Shown piece by piece: positions 16,090 to 23,879 of a DNA stretch of 64,000 bases; position 1 is the first letter of the stretch, and each line of letters opens with the position of its first letter. Position numbers and translations under genes: made by a program. The DNA is from Vibrio pectenicida. Lineage in GTDB: Bacteria > Pseudomonadota > Gammaproteobacteria > Enterobacterales > Vibrionaceae. Below the pieces are notes generated by a model that did not search any database, had not been told where the DNA came from, and saw only the letters and a program-made list of their open reading frames with translations. The stretch lies in the NCBI GenBank assembly GCA_024347015.1, contig AP024891.1, positions 1 to 64,000 of the forward strand. The letters are read 5' to 3'.

Positions 16090-17832
16090 TTATGCCTCGT
16101 TAGCCAAAGTAGGGATAAGCCCGAGGATTGAATCACTATCATCCCAAAAGGGATGAGGGCCCTCATTATCAAGTTTTTTTTCAGCTTGCTTGAGTAGACG
16201 ATTATTGATGTTTGGAATAATGTTTAACTCAATAAAACTCACGATATCTTCAAAATTTTTTCTGTAGTGATTAGCATCTAAATGAACGTATATGGACTCC
16301 TCGATATAAGCCTTAAAGCTAAGAAGGCACCAGATGTCGGAAAGAGATTGGACAATGACTTGACTAGGGCAACCAAAACATTCTAGAAGGTTAGCACAAG
16401 CTAAAACCTCCCCCTCTCTAGCAAGTCCCTGTTTTTGAGCTCTCTTGGTGTATTTCTCTGATTTATCTCCAAATGGGGAAGTACAACTACCACCGTTTGT
16501 TGTTTTGCTCAAATTAGGTAGATTTACCTTTCTTTCCTCTTCTATGACAAGAACTTTAATGGCTAGGTTTATTTGAGCTTGCTTGACACTTACCCTGCTT
16601 TTAACTTGCTCTTCGCGAATCGACATAGCATCTTGAAGCATTCCATTATTCGCAAGAACATTCCCTTTACTGTAGTGCCGTTTTCGAGTTCTGGGTGTGT
16701 TGTTTAGCATGACATTATTTACAATATCACCTTGATGATAGGTGGTTAACTGAGAGCCAGTTTCACGAAACCGGCTAATAACAGGACGTAGGTTGCGTCC
16801 TGTTTGGTCAGTAAACTTAAAATGTTTACCCATCCACATTTTGAGAAAGCATTGCAGAATAGGAGCTTTCATTACGGTCACTTTTTTCGAAGCTACAGTC
16901 TGTAGTAATGTTGCGTTCTCATCACTAGAAAGTGTACGTGAAGCATTTAGCAAATTATCAAAAAAAGTCATGGCATATTTCGGAATTTCAAGCTCATGAC
17001 TTCCCATTTCAACTTGAATTGTTTTAAACGCTCTGCGCTTGAAGGCTGGCATGGTGTACCATTCCTCACCTAATTTGGATGAGGCATTCACAGGTTGCTT
17101 TAACTGGAATAAATCACTTGTATTGGCATAAGTGTAATATGACAGTAGGAAGGTTCCTGCACACATCATTTTAGTAATACCACCACACAACTTGTACTCC
17201 CTTCCTCTCCATTTGAAAGTCATGGTTGGGATTGCTTTGTAGGTGTTTATGTGCGTATCAGGATCTTGAATGAATTGTTGATACGTTTGTCGAAATAAGC
17301 TTCTCAAAAATGGAAGGAGCTGATTCAAATCTCCTCGGGTATATGCTTCAAATGGCTCACTGTCACTGTTATCCATTATCGTGACATCATCAAAATAGTG
17401 AGAAGGTAATTCAAGATAACGAGTAAATAATGTAGTCATTTGAGAGTGTTTACTTTTATAAGTACTCTTCTTTAGTTTTCCTAGCGTGACTTTGGCTTGC
17501 AAATGCAACATATAGTTTTCTAATGAAGCTTTCGTAAAAGCTATTTGGTCTTGTTCATCACACCATCGAACGTACAAAGCTGTCCCAGAAAAAATCGAAT
17601 AGAGAGATGAATGACTCCCACCCTCACTTATCTCATCATCAAAGCGTAATTTGAGTTTATGAATGAAGCTTTCACGATTTGCATTTTCAAATTGACCGCC
17701 ATGCTGCAGTTTTTGTGTAGCAGGAAAACCTTTTACTAAGAAACGATTAAAGTCGGCTAAGAGATTATGAGATGTATATAACTGAACACACATCTCTGAC
17801 TTCCAACCACTACAGTAAGCAACATTACTCAT
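16090..17832 (-). CDS. Tyrosine-recombinase-fold protein with degenerate active site (Tfp-like)
   Basis: About 580 residues. The region that aligns with the first catalytic Arg box reads 'LLSYYTYANTSDLFQL', with no Arg. The second box is 'TGRNLRPVISRF', lacking the usual His. A tyrosine remains in 'RTRKRHYSKGN'. This is what is described for Tfp, the middle protein of strand-biased circularizing elements: recombinase fold without full catalysis, likely structural in the synaptic complex. ATG at 17832 lies inside the end of intA; an upstream GTG is possible. The lower part holds Cys residues (CANLLECFGCPS) that may bind metal. Confidence 0.7.
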   Translation of the reverse strand: MSNVAYCSGWKSEMCVQLYTSHNLLADFNRFLVKGFPATQKLQHGGQFENANRESFIHKLKLRFDDEISEGGSHSSLYSIFSGTALYVRWCDEQDQIAFTKASLENYMLHLQAKVTLGKLKKSTYKSKHSQMTTLFTRYLELPSHYFDDVTIMDNSDSEPFEAYTRGDLNQLLPFLRSLFRQTYQQFIQDPDTHINTYKAIPTMTFKWRGREYKLCGGITKMMCAGTFLLSYYTYANTSDLFQLKQPVNASSKLGEEWYTMPAFKRRAFKTIQVEMGSHELEIPKYAMTFFDNLLNASRTLSSDENATLLQTVASKKVTVMKAPILQCFLKMWMGKHFKFTDQTGRNLRPVISRFRETGSQLTTYHQGDIVNNVMLNNTPRTRKRHYSKGNVLANNGMLQDAMSIREEQVKSRVSVKQAQINLAIKVLVIEEERKVNLPNLSKTTNGGSCTSPFGDKSEKYTKRAQKQGLAREGEVLACANLLECFGCPSQVIVQSLSDIWCLLSFKAYIEESIYVHLDANHYRKNFEDIVSFIELNIIPNINNRLLKQAEKKLDNEGPHPFWDDSDSILGLIPTLANEA

Positions 17833-19150
17833 CGTCACCACCTAATGTTTCACGCATAATGCTATCAAGGATACCGAATTTCACCTTGAAGGCGTCTTTA
17901 CGTTTTAAATAACGAAGATATTTCCAAGTGGTACTTTCGTCTTTATGTCCCATCCAGCTCATCAGAAGCTCCATGCATTCTGTAACGGACAATTTCGCCT
18001 CTAACAGGTCATTGAGGCGGTAAGTGCCATAGGTGGCGCGTAGGTCATGGAAGCGATGTGTAAATGAGTTTTCTGTATGTTTTATTTCTGCCCTGAGTTC
18101 AACCCATCGAGCTTCAATGGACTTCCCTGTAGCAGGATTGCCTTGCTGACTAACAAATAGTGGTTCATGACGGTCACAGCGCTCCAGTATTTCAATGATC
18201 TTCTGGGCGAACAGGGGAACATCGCTATCCAGTTGCTCAATTTTCTCGTTGAGCTTGGTGATACGCTTAAGGCGGCGCTCTGACATTCGATACTCATTCA
18301 ATGACTGGAGCAAATCCGATGAAATTTCGACAGTCCGAGTTTTTAGGAACTTGGTTTGTACTCCTGTAGAGCGGGGGCATAACAGAATTTCAAAACGATG
18401 TTGGCTCTCAGCAAGTTGAGTTGCAGTATCTAACGCATCTAGTGTTAGGGTTGCTACTTCTTCAACCCGCATACCTGTATCAATCGCAAGCAAGGCTTGT
18501 AAGCGCAACTCTTCAGACGTTTTTGGAAGGAGTTGCGTTAAAATACCAAGAGCATCACGGCTTAATGGGGATAGTGGCCTGATGTTTTTACTATCGGCGT
18601 CCCTCGGTACTTTTATGCGTAAATCACTGGTCTCAATAATGAAAGTTGGAGATACGTGGGCAAGCATCCCTCGATTCTGAACAGAGACAAACTCCATTTT
18701 GAATGGTGCTTCCTTCTCATTTTTAATATGTAGATAACCATCATGCATTAGCCACTTATAGTAATTGACGATTTGGTTCATACGGATACTGGCAGTGCTG
18801 TGTGCGAGTGTGCCTTGTTTTATTTGCTTCAGCAGATGTGATCGGAACAAGTAAGTTGGTTTCAGCCGTTTGACTGGCGGGAATTTATCCCAACTCAACC
18901 CCTTATCCTCAAGAAATTGGTAGTAGGCACGTAAAGCCTGTGCACAGGGGGATAAGTCTTCTGCCTTCTTTATGGTTTTGAGATAAAACAGGTAGCTGTT
19001 GGCTTCGTGATTGAATACACCATCTTGTGAAAAGAGGGTTGGCAGCGAACCGATATTGTCATTGGCAGGTAGGCAATGGAATGTACCATTATCCAGTTTT
19101 TGTAGCTCACTCTCTTTGAAAACATCGCTGGAGTGTACAAGGTATGTCAT
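17825..19150 (-). CDS. Tyrosine recombinase (IntA-like)
   Basis: The 441-residue protein has all boxes of an active integrase: Arg in 'DTGMRVEEVATLTLD', His-x-x-Arg in 'HRFHDLRATYGTY', the later His in 'SWMGHKDESTTWKYLRYLKR' (in part) and the nucleophile Tyr in 'TTWKYLRY'. A SAM-like N-terminal DNA-binding part precedes them. It is the first gene of the four-gene recombinase operon and begins 17 bp from a 33-bp imperfect inverted repeat (19167-19199). AGGA lies eight bases before the ATG. It is probably the recombinase that acts at the element end. Confidence 0.8.
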   Translation of the reverse strand: MTYLVHSSDVFKESELQKLDNGTFHCLPANDNIGSLPTLFSQDGVFNHEANSYLFYLKTIKKAEDLSPCAQALRAYYQFLEDKGLSWDKFPPVKRLKPTYLFRSHLLKQIKQGTLAHSTASIRMNQIVNYYKWLMHDGYLHIKNEKEAPFKMEFVSVQNRGMLAHVSPTFIIETSDLRIKVPRDADSKNIRPLSPLSRDALGILTQLLPKTSEELRLQALLAIDTGMRVEEVATLTLDALDTATQLAESQHRFEILLCPRSTGVQTKFLKTRTVEISSDLLQSLNEYRMSERRLKRITKLNEKIEQLDSDVPLFAQKIIEILERCDRHEPLFVSQQGNPATGKSIEARWVELRAEIKHTENSFTHRFHDLRATYGTYRLNDLLEAKLSVTECMELLMSWMGHKDESTTWKYLRYLKRKDAFKVKFGILDSIMRETLGGDDE

Positions 19151-19166
19151 AAATCATCCTGAAAAT

Positions 19167-19199
19167 ATCACTGCCCATGTACAAAATATGGACAGTGAT
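19167..19199. repeat. 12-9-12 imperfect inverted repeat upstream of intA
   Basis: ATCACTGCCCAT, then nine bases (GTACAAAAT), then ATGGACAGTGAT; 11 of 12 arm positions are complementary. The form fits a tyrosine-recombinase core site (two inverted arms around a short crossover), and the position next to intA fits the end of the mobile element. It could instead be an operator of the intA promoter. Confidence 0.5.
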
Positions 19200-19315
19200 T
19201 GGTTATTTTCCAGAATTATTTACGTGTGTAAGATGCTTTTCCTACACTAACCCCTCATGGTACCGTAAGATCTACGTCCAGTGTGGCTGCTGTTTCCCAC
19301 ACGAATTTTTTTCCT

Positions 19316-19492
19316 TTAATTTTTTGATTTATCTGGCAAGCCATTCACAGCATCTAAGTCACGCTGTTCACCCGCCTTTGCTATCCGTGATAACTGGCGT
19401 TCGGACTTTCCCCAACGTTTGGCTATATCTTCAAATTTCCAACCTTTTGTATTAGCGATGCGTTGAAACTCTGTAATAGTTTTACCTGTCAT
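19316..19492 (-). CDS. Small helix-turn-helix protein (58 aa)
   Basis: The product reads MTGKTITEFQRIANTKGWKF and continues 'EDIAKRWGKSERQLSRIAKA', a clear helix-turn-helix with a recognition helix after 'WGKSERQL'. It resembles small DNA-binding regulators on plasmids and prophages. Upstream on its coding strand are two direct copies of CTAGACATAT (plus-strand positions 19493-19502 and 19529-19538), possible operators for the protein itself. No strong ribosome site is seen. Confidence 0.6.
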   Translation of the reverse strand: MTGKTITEFQRIANTKGWKFEDIAKRWGKSERQLSRIAKAGEQRDLDAVNGLPDKSKN

Positions 19493-19501
19493 ATATGTCT
19501 A
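19488..19501 (+). repeat. 14-bp direct repeat, left copy (flanks the Abi gene)
   Basis: GTCATATATGTCTA occurs here and again, identical, at 20464-20477. The two copies bracket the Abi-like gene and its terminator, about 975 bp apart. This looks like a target duplication or recombination scar around a cargo gene; chance is unlikely at this length but not excluded. Confidence 0.5.
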
Positions 19502-19550
19502 GTTTAGCCTTTTGCATTGACCTGTTAAATATGTCTAGTAGAGTATTTAA

Positions 19551-20297
19551 TCATTTATCGTCTGGACTTAATATCGACTCAAAGCGCTCTAGACTTTTAA
19601 TATCGCATTCTTGCGTGAACCGTTCTTCAAACCCCAACACAGCAATCAGCTCTCGCTTTGATGTTGATAGTAGGCCAATAGCATCCATGTGCTCGTTAAA
19701 CATTTTTAATAAATATTGAACTGCATCTAATCTATTTTTGGTTTGTCGGCCTTTCCATGCTGGTTCATGGTGAAATAGTCTGTTTCTAAATTTGTTAAGA
19801 GAACCCATTCTCTGGAATAGGGTGTTGAGTTTTACATTTTGTGCTTTTGCGTTAGGGAAACATTTGTCTAGTTGAGTCTGCCAAAGGTTATGTTCTTTAT
19901 CGCGAGGATTGTTGTAGTTTCTATGAAGCATGTGAACCCAAAAACCGAAAGGTAGGCGAGAAACTAAGTCATTACTAGTGTATCGAGCACCGACATCATC
20001 CAAACATTGCCGTTCTGCAAAATCGACTTGTCTCTTTGATTCTTGGCTTGTCGGGATGCGCTTATACCATTCATCATCTTCAAAGCATTCTGTTGCTGAT
20101 TTATGGATTGAATTTCTTAATGTCACTTCAAGTAGCTGAACTACTGAGAAAAACTGAGACATTATACTTTGCATCGCCATATAGACGGCTATTAACTCAC
20201 TATCAGATTTACAGTCGAGCACCTGACGATAGGTTTCTAGTTTTTCTGTAGAAAGTCCTTGCTTGATCTCTTCCAAATCCAAAATATTTGCCTTCAA
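19551..20297 (-). CDS. Abi-like (AbiD/F family) HEPN protein
   Basis: A 248-residue protein with the layout of the Abi_2 family: an N-terminal helical part with 'LLEVTLRNSIHKSATECF', a middle 'LPFGFWVHMLHRNYNN' and the C-terminal 'LNKFRNRLFHHEPAW'. The last contains the R-N-x3-H signature of HEPN ribonucleases. Abi proteins stop phage growth by damaging host or phage RNA. The start appears to be TTG at 20297 with no strong ribosome site; no earlier or nearby ATG keeps the N-terminal domain. It lies between two 14-bp direct repeats and probably arrived as a separate cargo unit. Confidence 0.75.
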   Translation of the reverse strand: MKANILDLEEIKQGLSTEKLETYRQVLDCKSDSELIAVYMAMQSIMSQFFSVVQLLEVTLRNSIHKSATECFEDDEWYKRIPTSQESKRQVDFAERQCLDDVGARYTSNDLVSRLPFGFWVHMLHRNYNNPRDKEHNLWQTQLDKCFPNAKAQNVKLNTLFQRMGSLNKFRNRLFHHEPAWKGRQTKNRLDAVQYLLKMFNEHMDAIGLLSTSKRELIAVLGFEERFTQECDIKSLERFESILSPDDK

Positions 20298-20401
20298 TGA
20301 AATTATTATGTATATTTAATGCAACTGAGGCCCAGCCTTTTGTTGTGATAGCCCTGTCCTCTTCCGCTGGAAACAGTATTGACAACAGGTAGCGAGTTTA
20401 A

Positions 20402-20425
20402 GAGCCACCCTTTCGAGGGTGGCTC
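20402..20425. terminator. Strong hairpin terminator
   Basis: A perfect 9-bp GC-rich stem (GAGCCACCC, loop TTTCGA, GGGTGGCTC) followed by ACTTGTTT. It sits just upstream of the Abi gene and could insulate it from neighbours. Confidence 0.65.
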
Positions 20426-20463
20426 ACTTGTTTGTAACTCACAAAAACACCCTACACCCACCC

Positions 20464-20477
20464 GTCATATATGTCTA
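20464..20477 (+). repeat. 14-bp direct repeat, right copy
   Basis: Second copy of GTCATATATGTCTA (see 19488-19501). It ends 7 bp before the stop of the integrase relic. Confidence 0.5.
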
Positions 20478-20484
20478 TCTTATT

Positions 20485-20850
20485 TTAAAAAGCGATATCA
20501 GCAATTGCTAGCATACTCACGGTATCCGTTTCAATTAGCCTTAATGTGGTTTCTAGAGTCTTATTGCCAAACATCAGGTGAATTTGTTGGCGTATCCACA
20601 CCTTGCCGCTTCAAGCGCACGGCAAACGTTCTACGGCCTGACAGAATACTAGGCTGCTCGATACCCGAATCAGTTAACAGACGTTTAATATGATTATTGA
20701 GGGCATTACAGTGATAACTCGTATTACCTTTCTCAGTAGTTCTACGTTTGATCTTAAAGTAATCACCACTGTTTCTTTTGAAAAACGGCTCATCAGCATC
20801 AAAGCCGTTGTATTGGTCGGGATGATATTTGACGTCATGTTCTAAGCCCT
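20485..20850 (-). pseudogene. Frameshifted C-terminal relic of a tyrosine recombinase
   Basis: Read on the minus strand, the segment encodes 'HDVKYHPDQYNGFDADEPFF', then 'LTDSGIEQPSILSGRRTFAV' and 'RLKRQGVD'. After a frame change it continues 'QIHLMFGNKTLETTLRLIET' and ends 'MLAIADIAF'. Those are the Arg box region and the 'llG..sl.tT..yIe' region of an integrase. The N-terminal half is absent and the gene is frameshifted, so it is dead. It lies directly against the leader of tra operon 2, marking the right edge of the accessory block. Confidence 0.65.
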
Positions 20851-20867
20851 ATCATATATTCACCCAC

Positions 20868-20948
20868 TTGTCACGAAACAGCAGCGCTTAAATTCATACG
20901 AATTTCGACGCCCCTATTTTCCCCAGCGCCTTTTTTCCTTGGTATCGT
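20868..20948 (+). promoter_or_regulatory. Shared tra leader, copy 2
   Basis: TTGTCACGAAACAGCAGCGC starts at 20868, the inverted repeat AAATTC-ATAC-GAATTT is at 20890-20905, and the extended -10 TGGTATCGT at 20940-20948. Spacing equals copies 1 and 3 (75 bp to TATCGT). The RAQPRD gene begins 29 bp after it. Confidence 0.7.
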
Positions 20949-20977
20949 TTTTCCACCAATGGAATAGAGGACACCCC

Positions 20978-21292
20978 ATGCACCGAATAACACCGCATTG
21001 GCTTATCATAGCAATGCTGCTGATGTCACCGACTGCGATGGCCACCGTTGACGGCGAACGAGCGGAACTCAAGCTCATTCAAAGACACATTCAAAAGCTG
21101 TATTACCTGATAGACCGTGCTGAGCAAGAAGCCGAAATACGCCAACCTCATCAGTTCTACTATGACGCTTTACGCACAGACTTGGCTGACATCGAATCCG
21201 GCATTGACCTTTACCTCAACCCTGCTCGTGTTGGAGCCAAGCCAGTTCGTCCTCTGTCTGGGGACTATGTCGTTGGGCCAACGGATGAATGA
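20978..21292 (+). CDS. RAQPRD-family conjugation protein
   Basis: A 104-residue exported protein with a signal peptide ending near PTAMAT. The mature part is helical ('LKLIQRHIQKLYYLIDRAEQ') and ends with 'DIESGIDLYLNPARVGAKPV' then RPLSGDYV. This matches the RAQPRD family (TIGR01690), in which the name motif is here changed to ARVGAKP. It is the usual first gene of the second MPF_G block. Start at 20978 is chosen because it follows the leader and opens the signal peptide. The stop overlaps the next start. Role in the mating channel is not known in detail. Confidence 0.85.
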   Translation: MHRITPHWLIIAMLLMSPTAMATVDGERAELKLIQRHIQKLYYLIDRAEQEAEIRQPHQFYYDALRTDLADIESGIDLYLNPARVGAKPVRPLSGDYVVGPTDE

Positions 21293-21539
21293 CGAGTCCA
21301 ACAATGTCACCGATGCCTTTGCTTATGGCGCAGGGTTTTCAGCGTCAGACAGCCATGTTGTCCTGGCTATTTTAGGCACAGTGATCACCTTATTCTGGGT
21401 TATCTGGACATTATGGAGCGGATTTAAGGGCTTACGCTCGAAGGCGATAGATAAAGAAACGTACCGCCGCCTCATTTTTAAAGCTGTTTTTGTTTACCTA
21501 GCCCTCACTTCTCTTATGTTTTATGGAGTTAACGGATGA
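21285..21539 (+). CDS. TIGR03758-family (PFL_4701) small membrane protein
   Basis: The 84-residue protein has an N-terminal polar part (MNDESNNVTDAFAYGAGFSA) and two transmembrane helices (about 25-43 and 65-82) joined by a basic loop ('GFKGLRSKAIDKETYRR'). Order and topology match TIGR03758 of MPF_G loci. Its ATG overlaps the preceding gene by 8 bp and its stop overlaps the next start. Likely an inner-membrane component, possibly working with the pilin-like gene that follows. Confidence 0.8.
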   Translation: MNDESNNVTDAFAYGAGFSASDSHVVLAILGTVITLFWVIWTLWSGFKGLRSKAIDKETYRRLIFKAVFVYLALTSLMFYGVNG

Positions 21540-21886
21540 AAATACTCACCACTTTCACGCGTACCCTTCTTGGGGCGATGACCATGGCCAGCTGTGCCGC
21601 ACAAGCAAAAATCCCAAAAAATCAAGATCCCACACAAGGAGATAGCGACAATCTTCTTGAGCTGATTTTTTACTACGCCTACGACATTGTGCTTTACGGT
21701 GGCTGCATTTTTGTTGCGTTTTGTGCGCTCTACTACCTCGGCCATGTCTGGGATATATACAGCCAAACTCGGGACGGAAAGAAAACCAAAAAAGAGCTGC
21801 TGACCGATGCGATTATTGGCGGCATGTTAATTCTGCTCTCTGTTTGGGGACTCAATTATAGCCTCAATATTTTAGGTAGCATCTGA
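21536..21886 (+). CDS. TIGR03745-family (PFL_4702) membrane protein, pilin-like
   Basis: A 116-residue protein with a signal peptide (to about AQA) and two hydrophobic helices (about 45-68 and 92-112) separated by a charged loop 'SQTRDGKKTKKELLTD'. This is the topology of VirB2/TraA-type pilins, and TIGR03745 is thought to play that role in MPF_G systems. Overlaps both neighbours by a few bases. Confidence 0.8.
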   Translation: MKILTTFTRTLLGAMTMASCAAQAKIPKNQDPTQGDSDNLLELIFYYAYDIVLYGGCIFVAFCALYYLGHVWDIYSQTRDGKKTKKELLTDAIIGGMLILLSVWGLNYSLNILGSI

Positions 21887-22227
21887 TGAAATCGCCCGCT
21901 TTGCTCAATGTAAAGCCGCCTTTTTATAAAGGGCTGTCGCTTGCAGAGGTAGGGCTGCTCACTGCCGTCAATACCGTAATAATGACCGGTGTCGGCGCAG
22001 GACTGATGGCGTTAACCGGTATTGGCATGTTGTGGGTCGCGTCCCTATTCTTGGGCGTCGTCAGTGTTTTCGCCATGCCCAAAATGATGATTAATGCCAT
22101 AACTCGGGCAAAACGTGCCCATTGCCAAAGTTATTTTGAGATGAAATTTGATCGCTTCAAGCACGCAGAGCGATACCAAACTCAGTCTCGAAAAATGGCC
22201 ACAAAGAGAATTGAAGATCATGACTAG
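21886..22227 (+). CDS. TIGR03750-family conjugation protein (VirB3-like)
   Basis: The 113-residue protein has a short N-terminal part with 'LNVKPPFYKGLSLAE', a helical hairpin in the membrane (about 22-72) and a basic C-terminal tail. These features match TIGR03750, which by size and topology corresponds to VirB3/TraL. It starts at the last base of the preceding stop and overlaps the next gene by 8 bp. Confidence 0.8.
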   Translation: MKSPALLNVKPPFYKGLSLAEVGLLTAVNTVIMTGVGAGLMALTGIGMLWVASLFLGVVSVFAMPKMMINAITRAKRAHCQSYFEMKFDRFKHAERYQTQSRKMATKRIEDHD

Positions 22228-23242
22228 TCGTTTATTGGCAGATCAGGCACCGTCCAACAGTGCTCCCGCCACACCGTATAAAACCTATGACATTACCCCA
22301 ACTGAAGGAGAAGGCCCCATTTTACTTCATGGTCGATTGCTCAGTTACGCGCAATTTACCGTACCTTACATGACCTCATCCAAGCCCATCGCATCAAAAT
22401 CTGAGCAGTTGCGATATATTCGTCAAGAGTTGTATATATCCAGTGACGAGCAATATCTTGCCGTCGAAACGGTGACGCACGGAGATGCTTCAGGCTATCA
22501 ACGAGAGTGTGCCTGTTGGTCTTATCCTTCAGCTGCCAAGGTGATGCCCCCATTTCGATATCCACAATATCGAGGAGCCATGCTTCTTCAAGCAGGGATT
22601 GATTGGCCTTGGGCAATAGATGACAAGATGACCCGCCCTTGTCGTCCACATAAGGTATTAGATACACTCAAACTCTGGTGTCATACCATTGAGAAGGCGT
22701 TAAGGACGCTTGAGCAACCGACTGACCAAGTTGACTTAGAACGTGCGATAGTCGAAATCGATGAACTCTATCACGACTACTGCGCCCATTGTCGTCGCCT
22801 CGATACACAGTCTGATCCTCTCATTGAGCAGCGCTTAGCCCGAATCACTCAACACTCTCTCCTTGAGCGAAGAAACACACTCATAGATGGCCACTCTATG
22901 ATGCCCTTTATCATGGACCATTTGCCCAATACGATCATTCTTCCCGCTTCTACCTCTGGTTTCACCCATGTGATATTTCAAGGCAGATTGTTGTCACAAT
23001 GCACTCATCAGGGGCGAAATTATCAGTTGTACCAGTTAATGGGCGAGAACGATGAACAAAGAAGTTGGGTAGGGCACCAACAGCAAGACTCACAATCTCA
23101 GTCTGTCGTGGAGCATTTGGAATTACCTCAAGATATTTACCAGTTTTTTGGGGCAGATATCGCCTTTACCTTAACCCGTCAGCTAGAGCGATCACAGCGT
23201 CCATTTCTATGTTTTGGGTCTAAGGAGAGTGAGCATGGCTAA
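22220..23242 (+). CDS. Unrecognised 340-aa protein inserted in the MPF_G operon
   Basis: No membrane segment or known motif is seen. Two segments look related: 'GPILLHGRLLSYAQFTV' near residue 35 and 'THVIFQGRLLSQCTHQGRNY' near 255, each followed by strands, so the protein may contain a duplicated domain. Between them is a helical part with many His and Cys ('IDELYHDYCAHCRRLD'), possibly a metal site. The gene overlaps TIGR03750 before it and TIGR03746 after it, so it is an integral operon member. MPF_G operons known to me go directly from TIGR03750 to TIGR03746, so this is an extra gene. Confidence 0.75.
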   Translation: MTSRLLADQAPSNSAPATPYKTYDITPTEGEGPILLHGRLLSYAQFTVPYMTSSKPIASKSEQLRYIRQELYISSDEQYLAVETVTHGDASGYQRECACWSYPSAAKVMPPFRYPQYRGAMLLQAGIDWPWAIDDKMTRPCRPHKVLDTLKLWCHTIEKALRTLEQPTDQVDLERAIVEIDELYHDYCAHCRRLDTQSDPLIEQRLARITQHSLLERRNTLIDGHSMMPFIMDHLPNTIILPASTSGFTHVIFQGRLLSQCTHQGRNYQLYQLMGENDEQRSWVGHQQQDSQSQSVVEHLELPQDIYQFFGADIAFTLTRQLERSQRPFLCFGSKESEHG

Positions 23243-23879
23243 AGCCCGTTTCAGAAGTGCACTGGCAGGTCGTGATGCTCACATCCGTACATTGCGCGTT
23301 GCCTTGGTCTGCCTAACGACCTTGTCGATATTCTCCATGTGGGGTTGGCATCAGGCAGGCAAAGACATTACCGTCCATAATCCGCCAGATTTAACCTCAG
23401 GCACCAGTCGCCCTTGGTGGGAAGTCCCCAAACCCAATGTGTACGGCTTTGCGGCGCAAATTTTTACGCAAATCAATCGCTGGAGCACAGACGGTAATGA
23501 CGATTACGAACGTAATCTGCATGACTTTAAACCTTACCTCACCCCTCAATGTCAAGCCACGCTACGGGAAGATCTTAGCCAGAAACGCAGCCGTGGTGAG
23601 CTGTCTGGTCGAGAGCGAAGTGTCGCGCAAATTCCAAGCCTTGGCTTTGATGACTGGCGAGTCATCGTGAAAGATCAGGATAACTGGGTCGTCAAAGTCG
23701 ATTTGGAGCTGAAAGAATGGGTCGGCACTCAAGTGGTGAAACAAAACTACATTCGATGGCCACTCAAAGTAGTGCGATATGACATTGACCGTAATACCAA
23801 CCCTTGGGGACTCGCACTCGACTGCTTTGATGAAAGCCCAAGAGAAATTCAATTCAAACACAAGGAAAATAAGCAGTGA
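23235..23879 (+). CDS. TIGR03746-family (PFL_4703) protein, VirB8-like
   Basis: A 214-residue protein with an N-terminal cytoplasmic tail, one membrane helix (about 22-42) and a periplasmic domain containing 'NPPDLTSGTSRPWWEVPKPN' and 'VYGFAAQIFTQINRW'. This is the PFL_4703 signature, a counterpart of VirB8/TraE that joins the inner-membrane platform to the core channel. The AAGGAGAG at 23222-23229 selects the ATG at 23235. Overlaps the next gene by 4 bp. Confidence 0.85.
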   Translation: MAKARFRSALAGRDAHIRTLRVALVCLTTLSIFSMWGWHQAGKDITVHNPPDLTSGTSRPWWEVPKPNVYGFAAQIFTQINRWSTDGNDDYERNLHDFKPYLTPQCQATLREDLSQKRSRGELSGRERSVAQIPSLGFDDWRVIVKDQDNWVVKVDLELKEWVGTQVVKQNYIRWPLKVVRYDIDRNTNPWGLALDCFDESPREIQFKHKENKQ

